DNA from: JAISDD01 sp031553935
GTDB lineage: Bacteria; Bacillota; Syntrophomonadia; Syntrophomonadales; Syntrophomonadaceae
Direction: 5' to 3'
Length of the DNA: 12,087 nt
Assembly (NCBI GenBank): GCA_031553935.1
Contig: JAVBKS010000063.1
Location: 1-12,087 of the forward strand
The position numbers were made by a program, and so were the translations under genes. The notes under the pieces are model-generated. The model worked only from the letters and a program-made list of their open reading frames with translations, was not told the DNA's origin and did no database searches. Positions 1-7,613 of this stretch are shown here, one piece after another; the stretch's first letter is position 1, and every line of letters starts with the position of its first letter.

Positions 1-1275
1 AACAACATCAATAAGTGATGTAATCCCGGAATGAACAAAGGTTGAATCACCAATGACAGCCACTGTTTTGGCTGCACTTTCTTCACCCCGTGCTTTTTCC
101 ATTCCTAAAGCTGTGCCAATGCTGGCTCCCATACATATACATGCGTCCATAGAATCAAGCGGACTTAAGGCTCCCAATGTGTAGCAACCTATATCGCCCA
201 TAACCGTAATTTTCATTCGGTTCAATGTATAGAAAACTCCACGATGCGGGCAACCCGGGCACATCAAAGGCGGACGGCCAGGAATTTCTTTATCCAGATT
301 AAAACCAACCCGTGCAGGTTTTCCAAGCAGACGTTCTTCAATTAACTCAGGGCTATACTCACCTAATACCGTAAAGAGTTCCTTGCCTTCGACTTTTATC
401 CCCCAAGCTTTCATTTGATCTTCAATAACTGGCTCTAGTTCTTCAATAACTACCAGCCTGTCCACTTGAGCAGCAAAGTCCTTCAACAATTTTTCCGGCA
501 GAGGATTTACGATCCCGAGCTTCAGAATCGAAGCTTCTGGAAGCACTTCTTTTACATACTGGTAAGCAACCCCACTTGTAACAATCCCTAATTTTTTGTC
601 TCCCCATTCAATCCTATTTAGTTCGCTTTTTTCGACATACTCCTTCTGTTTTAGAAGTCTTTCTTCAACTGCGACATGCCTCATTTTGGCATAGCCTGGG
701 AGCATGACGAATTTTGCAGCATTTTTCTCATATTTTTTTGGTTGATTTGCTTGCTTTTCCCCAACTTCTACTAAAGTCTGGGAATGAGAGAGTCTGGTAG
801 TGACTCTTAGCATAATTGGCCCATCGAAATCCTCGCTGAGCTGAAAGGCCAAGCTAGTATAGTCTTTCGCTTCTTGACTGTCAGACGGTTCTAAAACCAT
901 AAGTTTTGCAAATTTTCCATAACCTCGATTATCTTGTTCATTCTGCGAAGAATGCATACCAGGATCATCCGCCGACACTAATACCAGGCCACCGTTAACA
1001 CCAGTGTAGGAAAAAGTGTATAAAGGATCAGCCGCTACATTAACCCCCACGTGTTTCATGGTGACTAAGGTACGGGCACCTCCAATAGAAGCACCAATTG
1101 CAACTTCAAATGCCACTTTTTCATTCGGCGCCCATTCCGAATAAATATTCTCATACTTAGAGAAATTGCTCACTATTTCAGTACTGGGCGTACCTGGATA
1201 GGCCGTCGCAACTGTAACCCCAGCTTCATAGGCACCTCGGGCAATGGCTTCGTTTCCAATCATTAATTGTTTCAC
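1..1275 (-). CDS. iorA: Indolepyruvate:ferredoxin oxidoreductase alpha subunit (partial, 3' end outside window)
   Basis: The 425 visible codons are the N-terminal part of IorA, the thiamine-diphosphate subunit that converts aryl-pyruvates plus CoA to aryl-acetyl-CoA, CO2 and reduced ferredoxin, or the reverse. The start resembles the family (IGNEAIARGAYEAG, then AYPGTPSTEI at about 25-34). NEKVAFEVAIGAS (51-63) carries the Glu expected to activate thiamine diphosphate. MCPGCPHRG (338-346) and GDIGCYTLG (360-368) followed by GDSTFVHSG (409-417) form the cofactor and Mg-binding half. Full-length family members are near 600 residues and end in a ferredoxin-like 4Fe-4S domain, so that domain and the partner gene iorB probably lie beyond position 1. 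The GTG start at 1275 is supported by AGGAGGAG five bases upstream. It follows the yyaC-like gene by 42 bases and appears to be the fourth gene of the paaK operon. The family call is secure; substrate preference (phenyl-, indole- or hydroxyphenylpyruvate) is not. Confidence 0.95.
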   Translation of the reverse strand, partial: MKQLMIGNEAIARGAYEAGVTVATAYPGTPSTEIVSNFSKYENIYSEWAPNEKVAFEVAIGASIGGARTLVTMKHVGVNVAADPLYTFSYTGVNGGLVLVSADDPGMHSSQNEQDNRGYGKFAKLMVLEPSDSQEAKDYTSLAFQLSEDFDGPIMLRVTTRLSHSQTLVEVGEKQANQPKKYEKNAAKFVMLPGYAKMRHVAVEERLLKQKEYVEKSELNRIEWGDKKLGIVTSGVAYQYVKEVLPEASILKLGIVNPLPEKLLKDFAAQVDRLVVIEELEPVIEDQMKAWGIKVEGKELFTVLGEYSPELIEERLLGKPARVGFNLDKEIPGRPPLMCPGCPHRGVFYTLNRMKITVMGDIGCYTLGALSPLDSMDACICMGASIGTALGMEKARGEESAAKTVAVIGDSTFVHSGITSLIDVV

Positions 1276-1317
1276 CAAAACTCCTCCTAGGCTATTATTT
1301 TATCCTAATGTTCATAA

Positions 1318-1848
1318 CTATCTATTTAGACTATCTGCAATTGCACTGCTGATAATTTCCGCCATCACTTCAATCATCGCCACACATGCAGAGTTATCTT
1401 TAATACTATTTACCGGCATTATTTGACCAAACTCGGTTACAACTCCAGTCAAAGCATAGTCTCCAATAGGAGGAAGATTCCGCCCTAATGCTTTTCCTGG
1501 TTTTAAGGCACCTCTTCTCAAGCGAATTTTGCCGACATCATCACATGTACCACTCGATGCATCCACAGCAATTTCGATTCTCTTGGAATTTTCGCCTCTG
1601 ATTTTTGGCAGCTCACTTCTAAGGTTTTTTGCATGAATTGGTGCTAGCAAAGTACCGTAAACTTGAGCGTGAGCACATTTGTCCCTTATCATAGAACCGG
1701 CAATGGGGCCAAGTTTATCAATTTCTTTAGCAACGGTCCCAATACAGACAAAATATGGAGTACTTTGATTATTTTGATATATGTTAACCAATACTGAAGA
1801 TAATTGCTCTTTAATATTAGAAGCCATATAGTTCTGGTCAAAAAGCAT
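1318..1848 (-). CDS. YyaC-like sporulation protein (GPR-protease fold family)
   Basis: This 176-residue protein matches the spore protein YyaC pattern: YFVCIGT (32-38), LGPIAG (46-51), VYGTLLAPIHAKNL (63-76), an IAVDASSG strand (93-100), LKPGKALGRNLPPIGD (115-130) and the C-terminal LTGVVTEFG. YyaC proteins are related to the germination protease GPR, which degrades small acid-soluble spore proteins; YyaC's own role is poorly defined. The Asp residues I see in corresponding places are D44 and D96. Many YyaC proteins have GTD directly after the CIG turn; here it is GTV, so that first Asp appears absent. The ATG at 1848 starts one base after the hisC stop, with a weak AGGA about eight bases upstream, which suggests coupled translation. 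A second Met at residue 8 has no clear ribosome binding site. Its location inside an aryl-acid metabolism operon is unusual. Family call is good; function unknown. Confidence 0.85.
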   Translation of the reverse strand: MLFDQNYMASNIKEQLSSVLVNIYQNNQSTPYFVCIGTVAKEIDKLGPIAGSMIRDKCAHAQVYGTLLAPIHAKNLRSELPKIRGENSKRIEIAVDASSGTCDDVGKIRLRRGALKPGKALGRNLPPIGDYALTGVVTEFGQIMPVNSIKDNSACVAMIEVMAEIISSAIADSLNR

Positions 1849-1849
1849 C

Positions 1850-2953
1850 TTATTTTCCTAAAGCCAGCTTTAGTGCTTTAATCATTCTTTGATTTTGTTC
1901 TATTGTACCAATTGTAACTCTTATATGGGTAGGATATTTGAAACTGTCTGCCTTCCTAATAATTACACCTTGAGAAAGCATTTTATCATAGATCTCACCA
2001 GCATCCCGCTTAAGGTCGATAAAAACAAAATTTGCTTCGCTTGGCACATAGGTAAGCCCAAGTTCGGCAATGTTTTGGTAAAGGTAGTCTTTGCCCACCC
2101 GGTTTAATTCTCGGCTATTATTGACATGTTCCTGATCGTTTAGAGCTGCTGCTGCTGCAATTTGAGCTAGATTATTGACACTAAATGGCATTCTGGTACG
2201 ATTTAATAAAGCAGCAATTTTGGGGTCAGTAATTGCATACCCAATCCTTAAAGCTGCCAAACCATAGATTTTCGAAAAGGTTTTCAATACTATTACATTG
2301 CTCTTTTTATTAAGATAGCTGATTCCTGAAACAAAATCGCCTGTCTCGACGTATTCACCATAAGCTTCATCAAAAACAACGATTACATTTTCAGGAACCT
2401 GGTCCATAAAGTGTTCCAATTCTTTTTTAGGAAGGATACTTCCAGTTGGATTATTGGGGGAACACAAATAAATTAGTTTTGTTTTCTCATTTATGGCAGC
2501 GATAGTTTCCCCAAGATCAAACTTATAGTCAATCAAAGGGACCTCAATAACATCCGCCCCCATAATTCCTGCACTGAGCTTGTATCCTGAAAATGTTGAA
2601 GCCGCTGTAATTACTTGATCTTTCCTATTGACAAAAGTTTGAGCAACTATTAGCAATACTTCATCAGAGCCATTGCCGCCAATTACAAAGTTTTCGCTTC
2701 TTAAGCCATAATGCTTAGCAAGTCTAGCTTTTAGTGAATGGCAATTATTGTCAGGATATATGTGCAAGTCATGCAGTCCAGATTTTATCGCCGCTAATGC
2801 CAGGGGAGAGATCCCAAGCTGGTTCTCATTAGAAGCTAGTTTAATGATATTATTTATTCCTAATTCGCGCTCTACCTCCGCTATAGGCTTACCTGGAACA
2901 TACTCCATAAGCGAAAAAACTTCAGGGCGTGCTAAGCGGCTAACATCATCCAC
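1850..2953 (-). CDS. hisC: HisC-type PLP aminotransferase (histidinol-phosphate or aromatic aminotransferase)
   Basis: A fold-type I aminotransferase of 367 residues, the usual HisC length. Visible landmarks are LASNENQLG (39-47), GGNGSDEVL (92-100, phosphate binding), SPNNPTG (165-171, with N168 near the PLP ring), FDEAY (194-198, D195 to the pyridine nitrogen), TFSKIYGLAALRIGY (225-239, Schiff-base K228 and R236) and the substrate-carboxylate Arg in RVTIGT (345). HisC family enzymes transaminate histidinol phosphate, and many also act on phenylalanine and tyrosine. Lying between paaK and iorA, it is more likely to interconvert aryl-pyruvates and aromatic amino acids here than to serve histidine synthesis; no other his gene is in the window. 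The start is GTG at 2953, with GGAGGT six bases upstream lying at the paaK stop codon, so translation is probably coupled. The family is certain; the substrate is inferred from context. Confidence 0.93.
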   Translation of the reverse strand: MDDVSRLARPEVFSLMEYVPGKPIAEVERELGINNIIKLASNENQLGISPLALAAIKSGLHDLHIYPDNNCHSLKARLAKHYGLRSENFVIGGNGSDEVLLIVAQTFVNRKDQVITAASTFSGYKLSAGIMGADVIEVPLIDYKFDLGETIAAINEKTKLIYLCSPNNPTGSILPKKELEHFMDQVPENVIVVFDEAYGEYVETGDFVSGISYLNKKSNVIVLKTFSKIYGLAALRIGYAITDPKIAALLNRTRMPFSVNNLAQIAAAAALNDQEHVNNSRELNRVGKDYLYQNIAELGLTYVPSEANFVFIDLKRDAGEIYDKMLSQGVIIRKADSFKYPTHIRVTIGTIEQNQRMIKALKLALGK

Positions 2954-2966
2954 TTCCAGACCTCCA

Positions 2967-4271
2967 TTATTTGTTGCGTAAATCTATAATTCTTTTAGCT
3001 TTGCCCTCAGTTCTTTCTAAGCTTCGGGGTTCGACTAATTTAACTTTCGGATTTAGTGATAGTATTTTGTGTAATTGATACTTTAATTTCTGTTCCAATT
3101 CTTCTAAATGTTTGTAACGATCGCTAAACGCATCATCGGAAACCTCAACATTTATCTCCAGATCATCCAAATACCCTTTTTTGTAAAGTATTATCTGGTA
3201 ATGAGGCTCCAGACCTTCAATATTCATGAGAACACTTTCGATCTGCGAAGGAAATACATTTATACCGCGAATAACCAACATATCATCTGTACGGCCGGTT
3301 ATTTTGCTTAAACGCGCAGTTGTTCTGCCGCATGCGCAAGGCTCATAAGTTATTGAACTTATATCTTTGGCACGGTAACGGATAACTGGCAAAGCCTCTT
3401 TCGTAAGGGTTGTAATAACTACTTCTCCTTTTACTCCAGGAGGTAGCGGCTCAAAGGTTACAGGATCAACTATTTCAACCAAAAAATGATCTTCGGCGAT
3501 GTGCTGCCCGTTTAAATACTCACATTCTCCAGATAATCCAGGCCCACCAACTTCACTTAGGCCATAATTGTCTGTAGCTAACATTCCCCATCTTTTAGAT
3601 AGCTCTTGCCGGTATTCTTCCGAAAAGGCTTCTCCACCGAATAATCCAATTTTGACATTAAGGTCTTTGCTGGGATCAATGCCCGCCGTCATCGCTACTT
3701 CAGCTAAATGCAATGCATAAGTTGGAGTACTGACTAGCACTGTTGTCCCAAAATCTTTCATAAGCATTAATTGTTTTTCTGAATTACCCCCAGAAATAGG
3801 TATAACCGTACTTCCTACTTTCTCCAATCCATAATGAAGCCCATGGGCTCCGGTAAATAGCCCATAACCAAAGGCAATCTGACAAATGTCATCACTGGTT
3901 ACTCCAGCCATACATACGACACGGGCAATCATTTCCGCCCAGTTTTCTAAATCATTTTTTGTGCAGCCAATAACCGTTAACTTCCCGGTTGTTCCAGAAG
4001 AAGCATGTAGTCTTACAATTTGCTGCATTGGAACTACAAACATACCAAACGGATAATTATCTCTAAAATCATCTTTAGTTGTAAAGGGAATTTTGCTCAA
4101 ATCAGCAAGCGATTTCAGATCATGGGGCTTAAACCCTACCTGATCCAAACGATTACGGTACATTGGCGAGTTTTCATAAACTCTAGCTAAATTCTCTTGT
4201 AGTCTTCGTAGTTGAAGATTAACCAATTCTTCCCGCGGAAGACACTCCATTTGGGCATTCCAAATCGGCAC
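2967..4271 (-). CDS. paaK: Phenylacetate-CoA ligase (AMP-forming)
   Basis: A 434-residue adenylate-forming ligase of the PaaK family, which activates phenylacetate or related aryl acids: acid + ATP + CoA gives acyl-CoA + AMP + PPi. Motifs in order are the ATP loop HASSGTTGKLTV (89-100), FGYGLFTGAHG (134-144), FGGEAFSEEYR (211-221), DNYGLSEVGGPG (234-245), YRAKD (299-303, ribose-binding Asp), GRTDDMLVIRG (326-336, hinge) and the C-terminal EGKAKRI (422-428) with the adenylation Lys. Cys 250, 312 and 314 resemble the Cys-rich patch in many PaaK proteins. Length is typical and no frame break is seen. The GTG start at 4271 has AGGAGA about seven bases upstream. It is the first gene of the operon paaK-hisC-yyaC-iorA, after a 212-base gap. 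AMP-forming chemistry favours activation of aryl acids, which together with IOR and an aminotransferase could salvage them into aromatic amino acids. Confidence 0.95.
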   Translation of the reverse strand: MPIWNAQMECLPREELVNLQLRRLQENLARVYENSPMYRNRLDQVGFKPHDLKSLADLSKIPFTTKDDFRDNYPFGMFVVPMQQIVRLHASSGTTGKLTVIGCTKNDLENWAEMIARVVCMAGVTSDDICQIAFGYGLFTGAHGLHYGLEKVGSTVIPISGGNSEKQLMLMKDFGTTVLVSTPTYALHLAEVAMTAGIDPSKDLNVKIGLFGGEAFSEEYRQELSKRWGMLATDNYGLSEVGGPGLSGECEYLNGQHIAEDHFLVEIVDPVTFEPLPPGVKGEVVITTLTKEALPVIRYRAKDISSITYEPCACGRTTARLSKITGRTDDMLVIRGINVFPSQIESVLMNIEGLEPHYQIILYKKGYLDDLEINVEVSDDAFSDRYKHLEELEQKLKYQLHKILSLNPKVKLVEPRSLERTEGKAKRIIDLRNK

Positions 4272-4483
4272 TTCTATCTCTCCTATTCATGCTAAATGTG
4301 ATTAAAGGCAGGTCAATTGGTGAGAATATTAATATATTATCGGAATTCCATCCTGCCATCCTACAAAGCTGCGACTATACTAATTTCAATAATCGCAAAC
4401 TTAAGCAATCTCTATGCTTAAAATGATTTTAACTTACCTTGGAATAATTGTCACTTGATTTCGAGTGGAAAAATAATCAGTCT
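4272..4483. other. Intergenic region upstream of paaK; no confident promoter
   Basis: This 212-base gap separates the replication-type operon from the paaK operon and should hold the paaK promoter, but I cannot choose one. A GATAAT hexamer with TTGTAG 19 bases upstream is the best candidate and is weak. A 7-bp inverted repeat, TTAAGCA/TGCTTAA with a 7-base spacer (4401-4421), could be an operator. A short direct repeat of AGGATGG (minus strand) occurs twice in tandem near 4345-4362. No GC-rich hairpin with a U-tract is visible after the 99-residue gene, so readthrough from that operon into paaK is possible. Confidence 0.4.
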
Positions 4484-4783
4484 TTAGGTGATATCATTTA
4501 TTATTGCTAGCAGATCTGCTATTTCGTCATCTTTGCTGAAGTCAGCTGCCAGCATGGTTGCCATAATAATCTCTTGCATGACTTCATCGGCATCATTTGC
4601 GTGACACCATTTCTTAAGTGCTGCTAGTAGATCAGGGCGGGCTTTAAATACGAATACCTCTTCGAGTAAATTGAAAAGGAAATCTCTTTCTTTATCATTG
4701 AGTTTCCCTTGGTAAAAACAAGTCATTATCAAGCTTGCAGTTTCGTCGTAGACCCGCTTGCGCATCTCATCGTCCCAAATCAT
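4484..4783 (-). CDS. Small helical protein of unknown function, coupled to the DnaB-like helicase
   Basis: I do not recognise this 99-residue protein. It looks all-helical and acidic, with no signal peptide, membrane segment or metal motif. An amphipathic stretch around LNDKERDFLFNLLEEVFVF (28-46) is followed by LLAALKKWCHANDADEVMQEI (52-72) and a very acidic C-terminus. Its ATG shares one base with the TGA of the helicase gene (TGATG), so it is almost certainly translated by re-initiation and made in proportion to that protein. No strong independent ribosome binding site is seen. This coupling suggests a partner, loader or inhibitor of the helicase, but that is inference from position only. 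It is the last gene of the dnaD-dnaB-like operon. Confidence 0.75.
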   Translation of the reverse strand: MIWDDEMRKRVYDETASLIMTCFYQGKLNDKERDFLFNLLEEVFVFKARPDLLAALKKWCHANDADEVMQEIIMATMLAADFSKDDEIADLLAIINDIT

Positions 4784-6153
4784 CAGTTCACCCGCTTCGC
4801 ATCCTTCATCGTTTGTTTTTGGAAATCGAAAACGATGGGAATTCTGACTCCGCTTCTGCCATCTCTATTCTTCTCAACATATATATAATAATTAGGATTG
4901 AGATATTTTTTGAGGTTTTCATCCTCCTCTAAGTCTTCTCGCGGTATGGGAGATAGCTTAAGCATCAGGTCACATTCATTCTTCATCCTTTTAGCACCTT
5001 GCAAAGATCCATCTTGATTGAGTTGAACTAAACAAATCACTGCAATTTTTAAGTTCTGAGCCAGCATTTTCTGCGTCTTAACAATCTGTTCCAGTATCTG
5101 CCACTCCTGCAAACGTGGGTCTAATTTATCCATGCGGCCAATATAGTCAACAACCATTAGCTTAATATCATTTTGCACTTTGAATTTTCTAGCTAAGGAA
5201 ATTGTTTTCTCTGGAGTTAAGTTAGGACAGGGATAAGAATAAAATCCACTGTTTTGCAGTCTGGAATAAGCATTCAAAACTACTGATAGCTTTGTATCAT
5301 CAATATCACCAATCCGGATGCGGTCATGATCAATTCCAGACAGAATAGATGCCCATCTTAATGCTATTTGTTCACGACTCATTTCGGTGTTTAAATAGAG
5401 TATGGGGTAGCCGGCATCAACCGCTATTGCTTTAGCTGTATTGAGAGCAAATGCCGTTTTACCATGGCCGGTTTGCGCTCCTAAAATGATGAGGTCTCCC
5501 GGTTTATATCCCAAGGTAATATGATCTAGATTATCAAAACCAGTGGGGAGACCGTCTAGCGGTATCACTCCATTATATTTTTCCTTGATTTCAAGAAACC
5601 TCAGAAACCGACGCTCTACCTCATCATATCCGAGTTTAGCAATTGACTCTGGTGTATCGACAAAATCATCTATATCTAGGGCCGTAATATTTGTCAGTTC
5701 TTCTTCGGCAGCTAACAATATTTTTTCGACTTCGATTTCGTTTTCACTGGTATCCATAATTTCCTGGTGATTCTTGCGCAAAAATGCTTCAAAGAACCTA
5801 AGCTTAGATTTTTCCTTGACTTTGCTTATCCAGTACTGAATATTAATTTCATCAATATAATGCTCTGCAATATATTTGATTTCTTCTACTTCCTCAGGAT
5901 TAGTAAAAATCCCGATAGCATGTCCTTCCTTCAATACTTCAACATAGGTCGGACGTATTTCTCTTGTATATAGACTACAAACTAATTCGAACAATAATGC
6001 ATGCCGAGGAGAATAAAAATCCTTGGTCTTAAGGCTATTATGAGCTTCGATGCATGCTTCTTCAGCATGAAACATCGCTGACAGAACGCGGCGCTCACTC
6101 TCTAAGTCAAAGAGTATTTCTTCATTTATCCTCTTACTAATACTCCAGTTCAA
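4783..6153 (-). CDS. Divergent DnaB-like replicative DNA helicase
   Basis: A 456-residue protein, normal DnaB length, with an N-terminal helical domain (about 14-105), a linker and a RecA-fold motor. Visible motifs are LPTGFDNLDHITLGYKPGDLI (202-222 region), Walker A GAQTGHGKT (225-233, K232), LNTEMSREQ (254-262, catalytic E257), Walker B LMVVDYIGRMD (332-342, D336), VQLNQ (376-380, usually SQLNR) and VEKNRDGRSG (426-435) with the Arg-finger region. The Walker A differs from the PSMGKT of housekeeping DnaB, and the DNA-binding loop is altered (SLQGAKRMKNECD), so this is probably a phage- or plasmid-type or accessory paralogue rather than the chromosomal helicase. The start is TTG at 6153 with GGAGG five bases upstream; no better start exists. 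It follows the DnaD-domain gene, consistent with loader and helicase roles, but an intrinsic terminator sits between them. Confidence 0.9.
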   Translation of the reverse strand: MNWSISKRINEEILFDLESERRVLSAMFHAEEACIEAHNSLKTKDFYSPRHALLFELVCSLYTREIRPTYVEVLKEGHAIGIFTNPEEVEEIKYIAEHYIDEINIQYWISKVKEKSKLRFFEAFLRKNHQEIMDTSENEIEVEKILLAAEEELTNITALDIDDFVDTPESIAKLGYDEVERRFLRFLEIKEKYNGVIPLDGLPTGFDNLDHITLGYKPGDLIILGAQTGHGKTAFALNTAKAIAVDAGYPILYLNTEMSREQIALRWASILSGIDHDRIRIGDIDDTKLSVVLNAYSRLQNSGFYSYPCPNLTPEKTISLARKFKVQNDIKLMVVDYIGRMDKLDPRLQEWQILEQIVKTQKMLAQNLKIAVICLVQLNQDGSLQGAKRMKNECDLMLKLSPIPREDLEEDENLKKYLNPNYYIYVEKNRDGRSGVRIPIVFDFQKQTMKDAKRVN

Positions 6154-6167
6154 AATTTCCTCCGAAC

Positions 6168-6189
6168 AAAAAAGGGATTACCATCCCTT
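6168..6189 (-). terminator. Intrinsic terminator/attenuator between the dnaD-like and dnaB-like genes
   Basis: On the minus-strand RNA, AAGGGAT and ATCCCTT form a 7-bp perfect stem with a GGTA tetraloop, ending in a run of six U, two of them in the stem. It lies inside the 91-base gap, and the U-run ends four bases before the GGAGG of the helicase gene. I see no good promoter between it and the TTG start, so helicase expression should depend on readthrough. It may instead act as a 5' stabilising hairpin on a processed transcript. Confidence 0.7.
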
Positions 6190-6244
6190 CATCTTTGATA
6201 ACTATTGTTTCTTTAAAATAGAAATTCGGTGTTTGCAGTAGGTA

Positions 6245-7399
6245 TTACTTATTAGCCGACGGCGGAATAAACAATTCATATTCCAAATTCTGATCATTTT
6301 TAGCCTTCTTGCTGGCTATCGTTAGTTTGCTCTTGTTGCGGCTTTTATGGGAGCTTATTTGCTTATCAACTTCTTCAATTTGCCTTATTTCTTTAGACAT
6401 CCAATCATGTAAAACCGAATCAATATACTCCATACCACCGTTATTAGTATGCTTACACATGATTTCTCCGGCTTTCATTATCATTAAATGACTAAATCCC
6501 CAATCATAACGCCATTTGCAATAAGTTTTTTTCCGTGCTTCGGCATTCATATCAATGCCGGTATGATTGCCAAATTCAGCCATGTCAGGGTCAAAATAGG
6601 CAACTCTAACTATGCTCTGATTTTTTTGATCAACAAAATTGCAAAAATACGTTTCGAGTCCCTCCAGCGTGCATATTGACGCTTCTTTAAGGTTCTTGGT
6701 AATTATGGTGATCTCCCGGGGATTATATATCTTCCTTTCGAAACACAATTCCAAAACACAGAGTAGAAATTCGGGAGCAAGTTTTAGCTCATCCAACCAT
6801 TTCCTTAATTCTGTTCCCATTTTAACACTCATTAGATTCCCGGTTTTTCGCGCAATAAAATCTGCCATTCTCTCATAATCCTTGTTCACTTCAAGTTTAG
6901 GCAGTTTTTCTAATTCTTTTTCTTCCGCAACAGCTAATTCAGCTATCTTTCTAGCAATTCTGGCGCTCGGGTTATTATCCATTTCATATGTATCAAGCGG
7001 AGCTGATGTTAATTGAAGTTCGTTAGGTTTCAAAGGTTGGATATGATCTCTAATAAGGAGATTCTCAAGTTTTATCATCAATGGTTCTAAAGCAATGACT
7101 CTGTCAGAAAAGTTTTGGCTGCTAGTACTGTCGAGCCTAATAATTTCAAGCCGACTTAGTTTTGCTAATCGGCGAGAAAGTTTGTGTTTGGTAAGAAACG
7201 GGCATGCCTGTAAAACTTGTCCAATTTGTATGCCCGTTTGATAAAGCGGTTTAGTTCTTTCCAGGGTATAAAATACTGTTGATAGTATACCAATATCTTC
7301 AACATCAAGATCTAATTCCTTTGCGTAATGGAATATAATGCCTGGTACTTGAGCGTATCCCCACCGAAACAACTCAATAAGTGCCGAATGACGTAACAT
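6245..7399 (-). CDS. DnaD-domain replication initiation protein with two DnaD repeats
   Basis: This 384-residue protein has an N-terminal winged-helix region (about 5-105, with IGQVLQACPFLTKHKLSRRL at 59-78 as the likely recognition part), a charged linker (145-170), and two helical DnaD-type segments, at about 180-255 and 288-342. The second carries the family signature: YCKWRYDWGF (293-302) and YIDSVLHDWMSKEIRQ (325-340). The C-terminal tail is Lys-rich. DnaD proteins bind DNA and help load replicative helicase at origins or restart sites. I choose the ATG at 7399 because GGGAGGA lies eight bases upstream, and an in-frame ATG at 7420 would sit within a few bases of the predicted transcription start. 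It is first in an operon with a DnaB-like helicase and a small protein, so the set looks like a self-contained primosome module. Confidence 0.88.
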   Translation of the reverse strand: MLRHSALIELFRWGYAQVPGIIFHYAKELDLDVEDIGILSTVFYTLERTKPLYQTGIQIGQVLQACPFLTKHKLSRRLAKLSRLEIIRLDSTSSQNFSDRVIALEPLMIKLENLLIRDHIQPLKPNELQLTSAPLDTYEMDNNPSARIARKIAELAVAEEKELEKLPKLEVNKDYERMADFIARKTGNLMSVKMGTELRKWLDELKLAPEFLLCVLELCFERKIYNPREITIITKNLKEASICTLEGLETYFCNFVDQKNQSIVRVAYFDPDMAEFGNHTGIDMNAEARKKTYCKWRYDWGFSHLMIMKAGEIMCKHTNNGGMEYIDSVLHDWMSKEIRQIEEVDKQISSHKSRNKSKLTIASKKAKNDQNLEYELFIPPSANK

Positions 7400-7429
7400 T
7401 GCAAAATTCCTCCCACGCATCGTTAACGA

Positions 7430-7459
7430 ATTATAGCATCTAACAGTAACTACTTACAA
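7430..7459 (-). promoter_or_regulatory. Sigma-A promoter of the dnaD-dnaB-like operon
   Basis: The -10 box is TATAAT (7430-7435), preceded by TGC, giving an extended -10. TTGTAA (7454-7459) lies 18 bases upstream as the -35. Transcription should begin near 7423, at a CGTTAACG palindrome (7421-7428), giving a leader of only about 25 bases before the ATG at 7399. Confidence 0.75.
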
Positions 7460-7503
7460 GGAATGCAATTTCAAGAACTAGTTAATAATACTCATTATGA
7501 GTT

Positions 7504-7548
7504 TAAAAAAATAGCAAATAAGGTCATAGAAAAGTTAGCAAAGCTATT
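7504..7548 (-). terminator. Weak candidate terminator downstream of the beta-CASP gene
   Basis: On the minus-strand RNA, AATAGC and GCTATT can pair across a 27-base loop and are followed by a run of U (7504-7510). The stem is short and AT-rich with a long loop, so this is only a candidate end for the T-box operon. No better terminator is visible in the 193-base gap before the dnaD promoter. Confidence 0.3.
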
Positions 7549-7613
7549 CTTGGCAAAAACCGGAGATTGACTTAATTATTAGTCCCAATACCAGCAGTTA
7601 TAAGGTCCTTATT

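Noticed and set aside
4401..4421. TTAAGCA/TGCTTAA inverted repeat as a terminator
   Set aside because: AT-rich 7-bp stem without a following U-run in the minus direction; may be an operator but not a supportable terminator.
7400..7420. ATG at 7420 as start of the DnaD-domain protein
   Set aside because: It lies at the predicted transcription start and lacks a ribosome binding site; ATG 7399 has GGGAGGA upstream.
4484..7459. Prophage or plasmid integration
   Set aside because: No integrase, recombinase, structural gene, attachment repeats or tRNA boundary are visible around the DnaD/DnaB-like genes, so this remains only a possibility for their origin.
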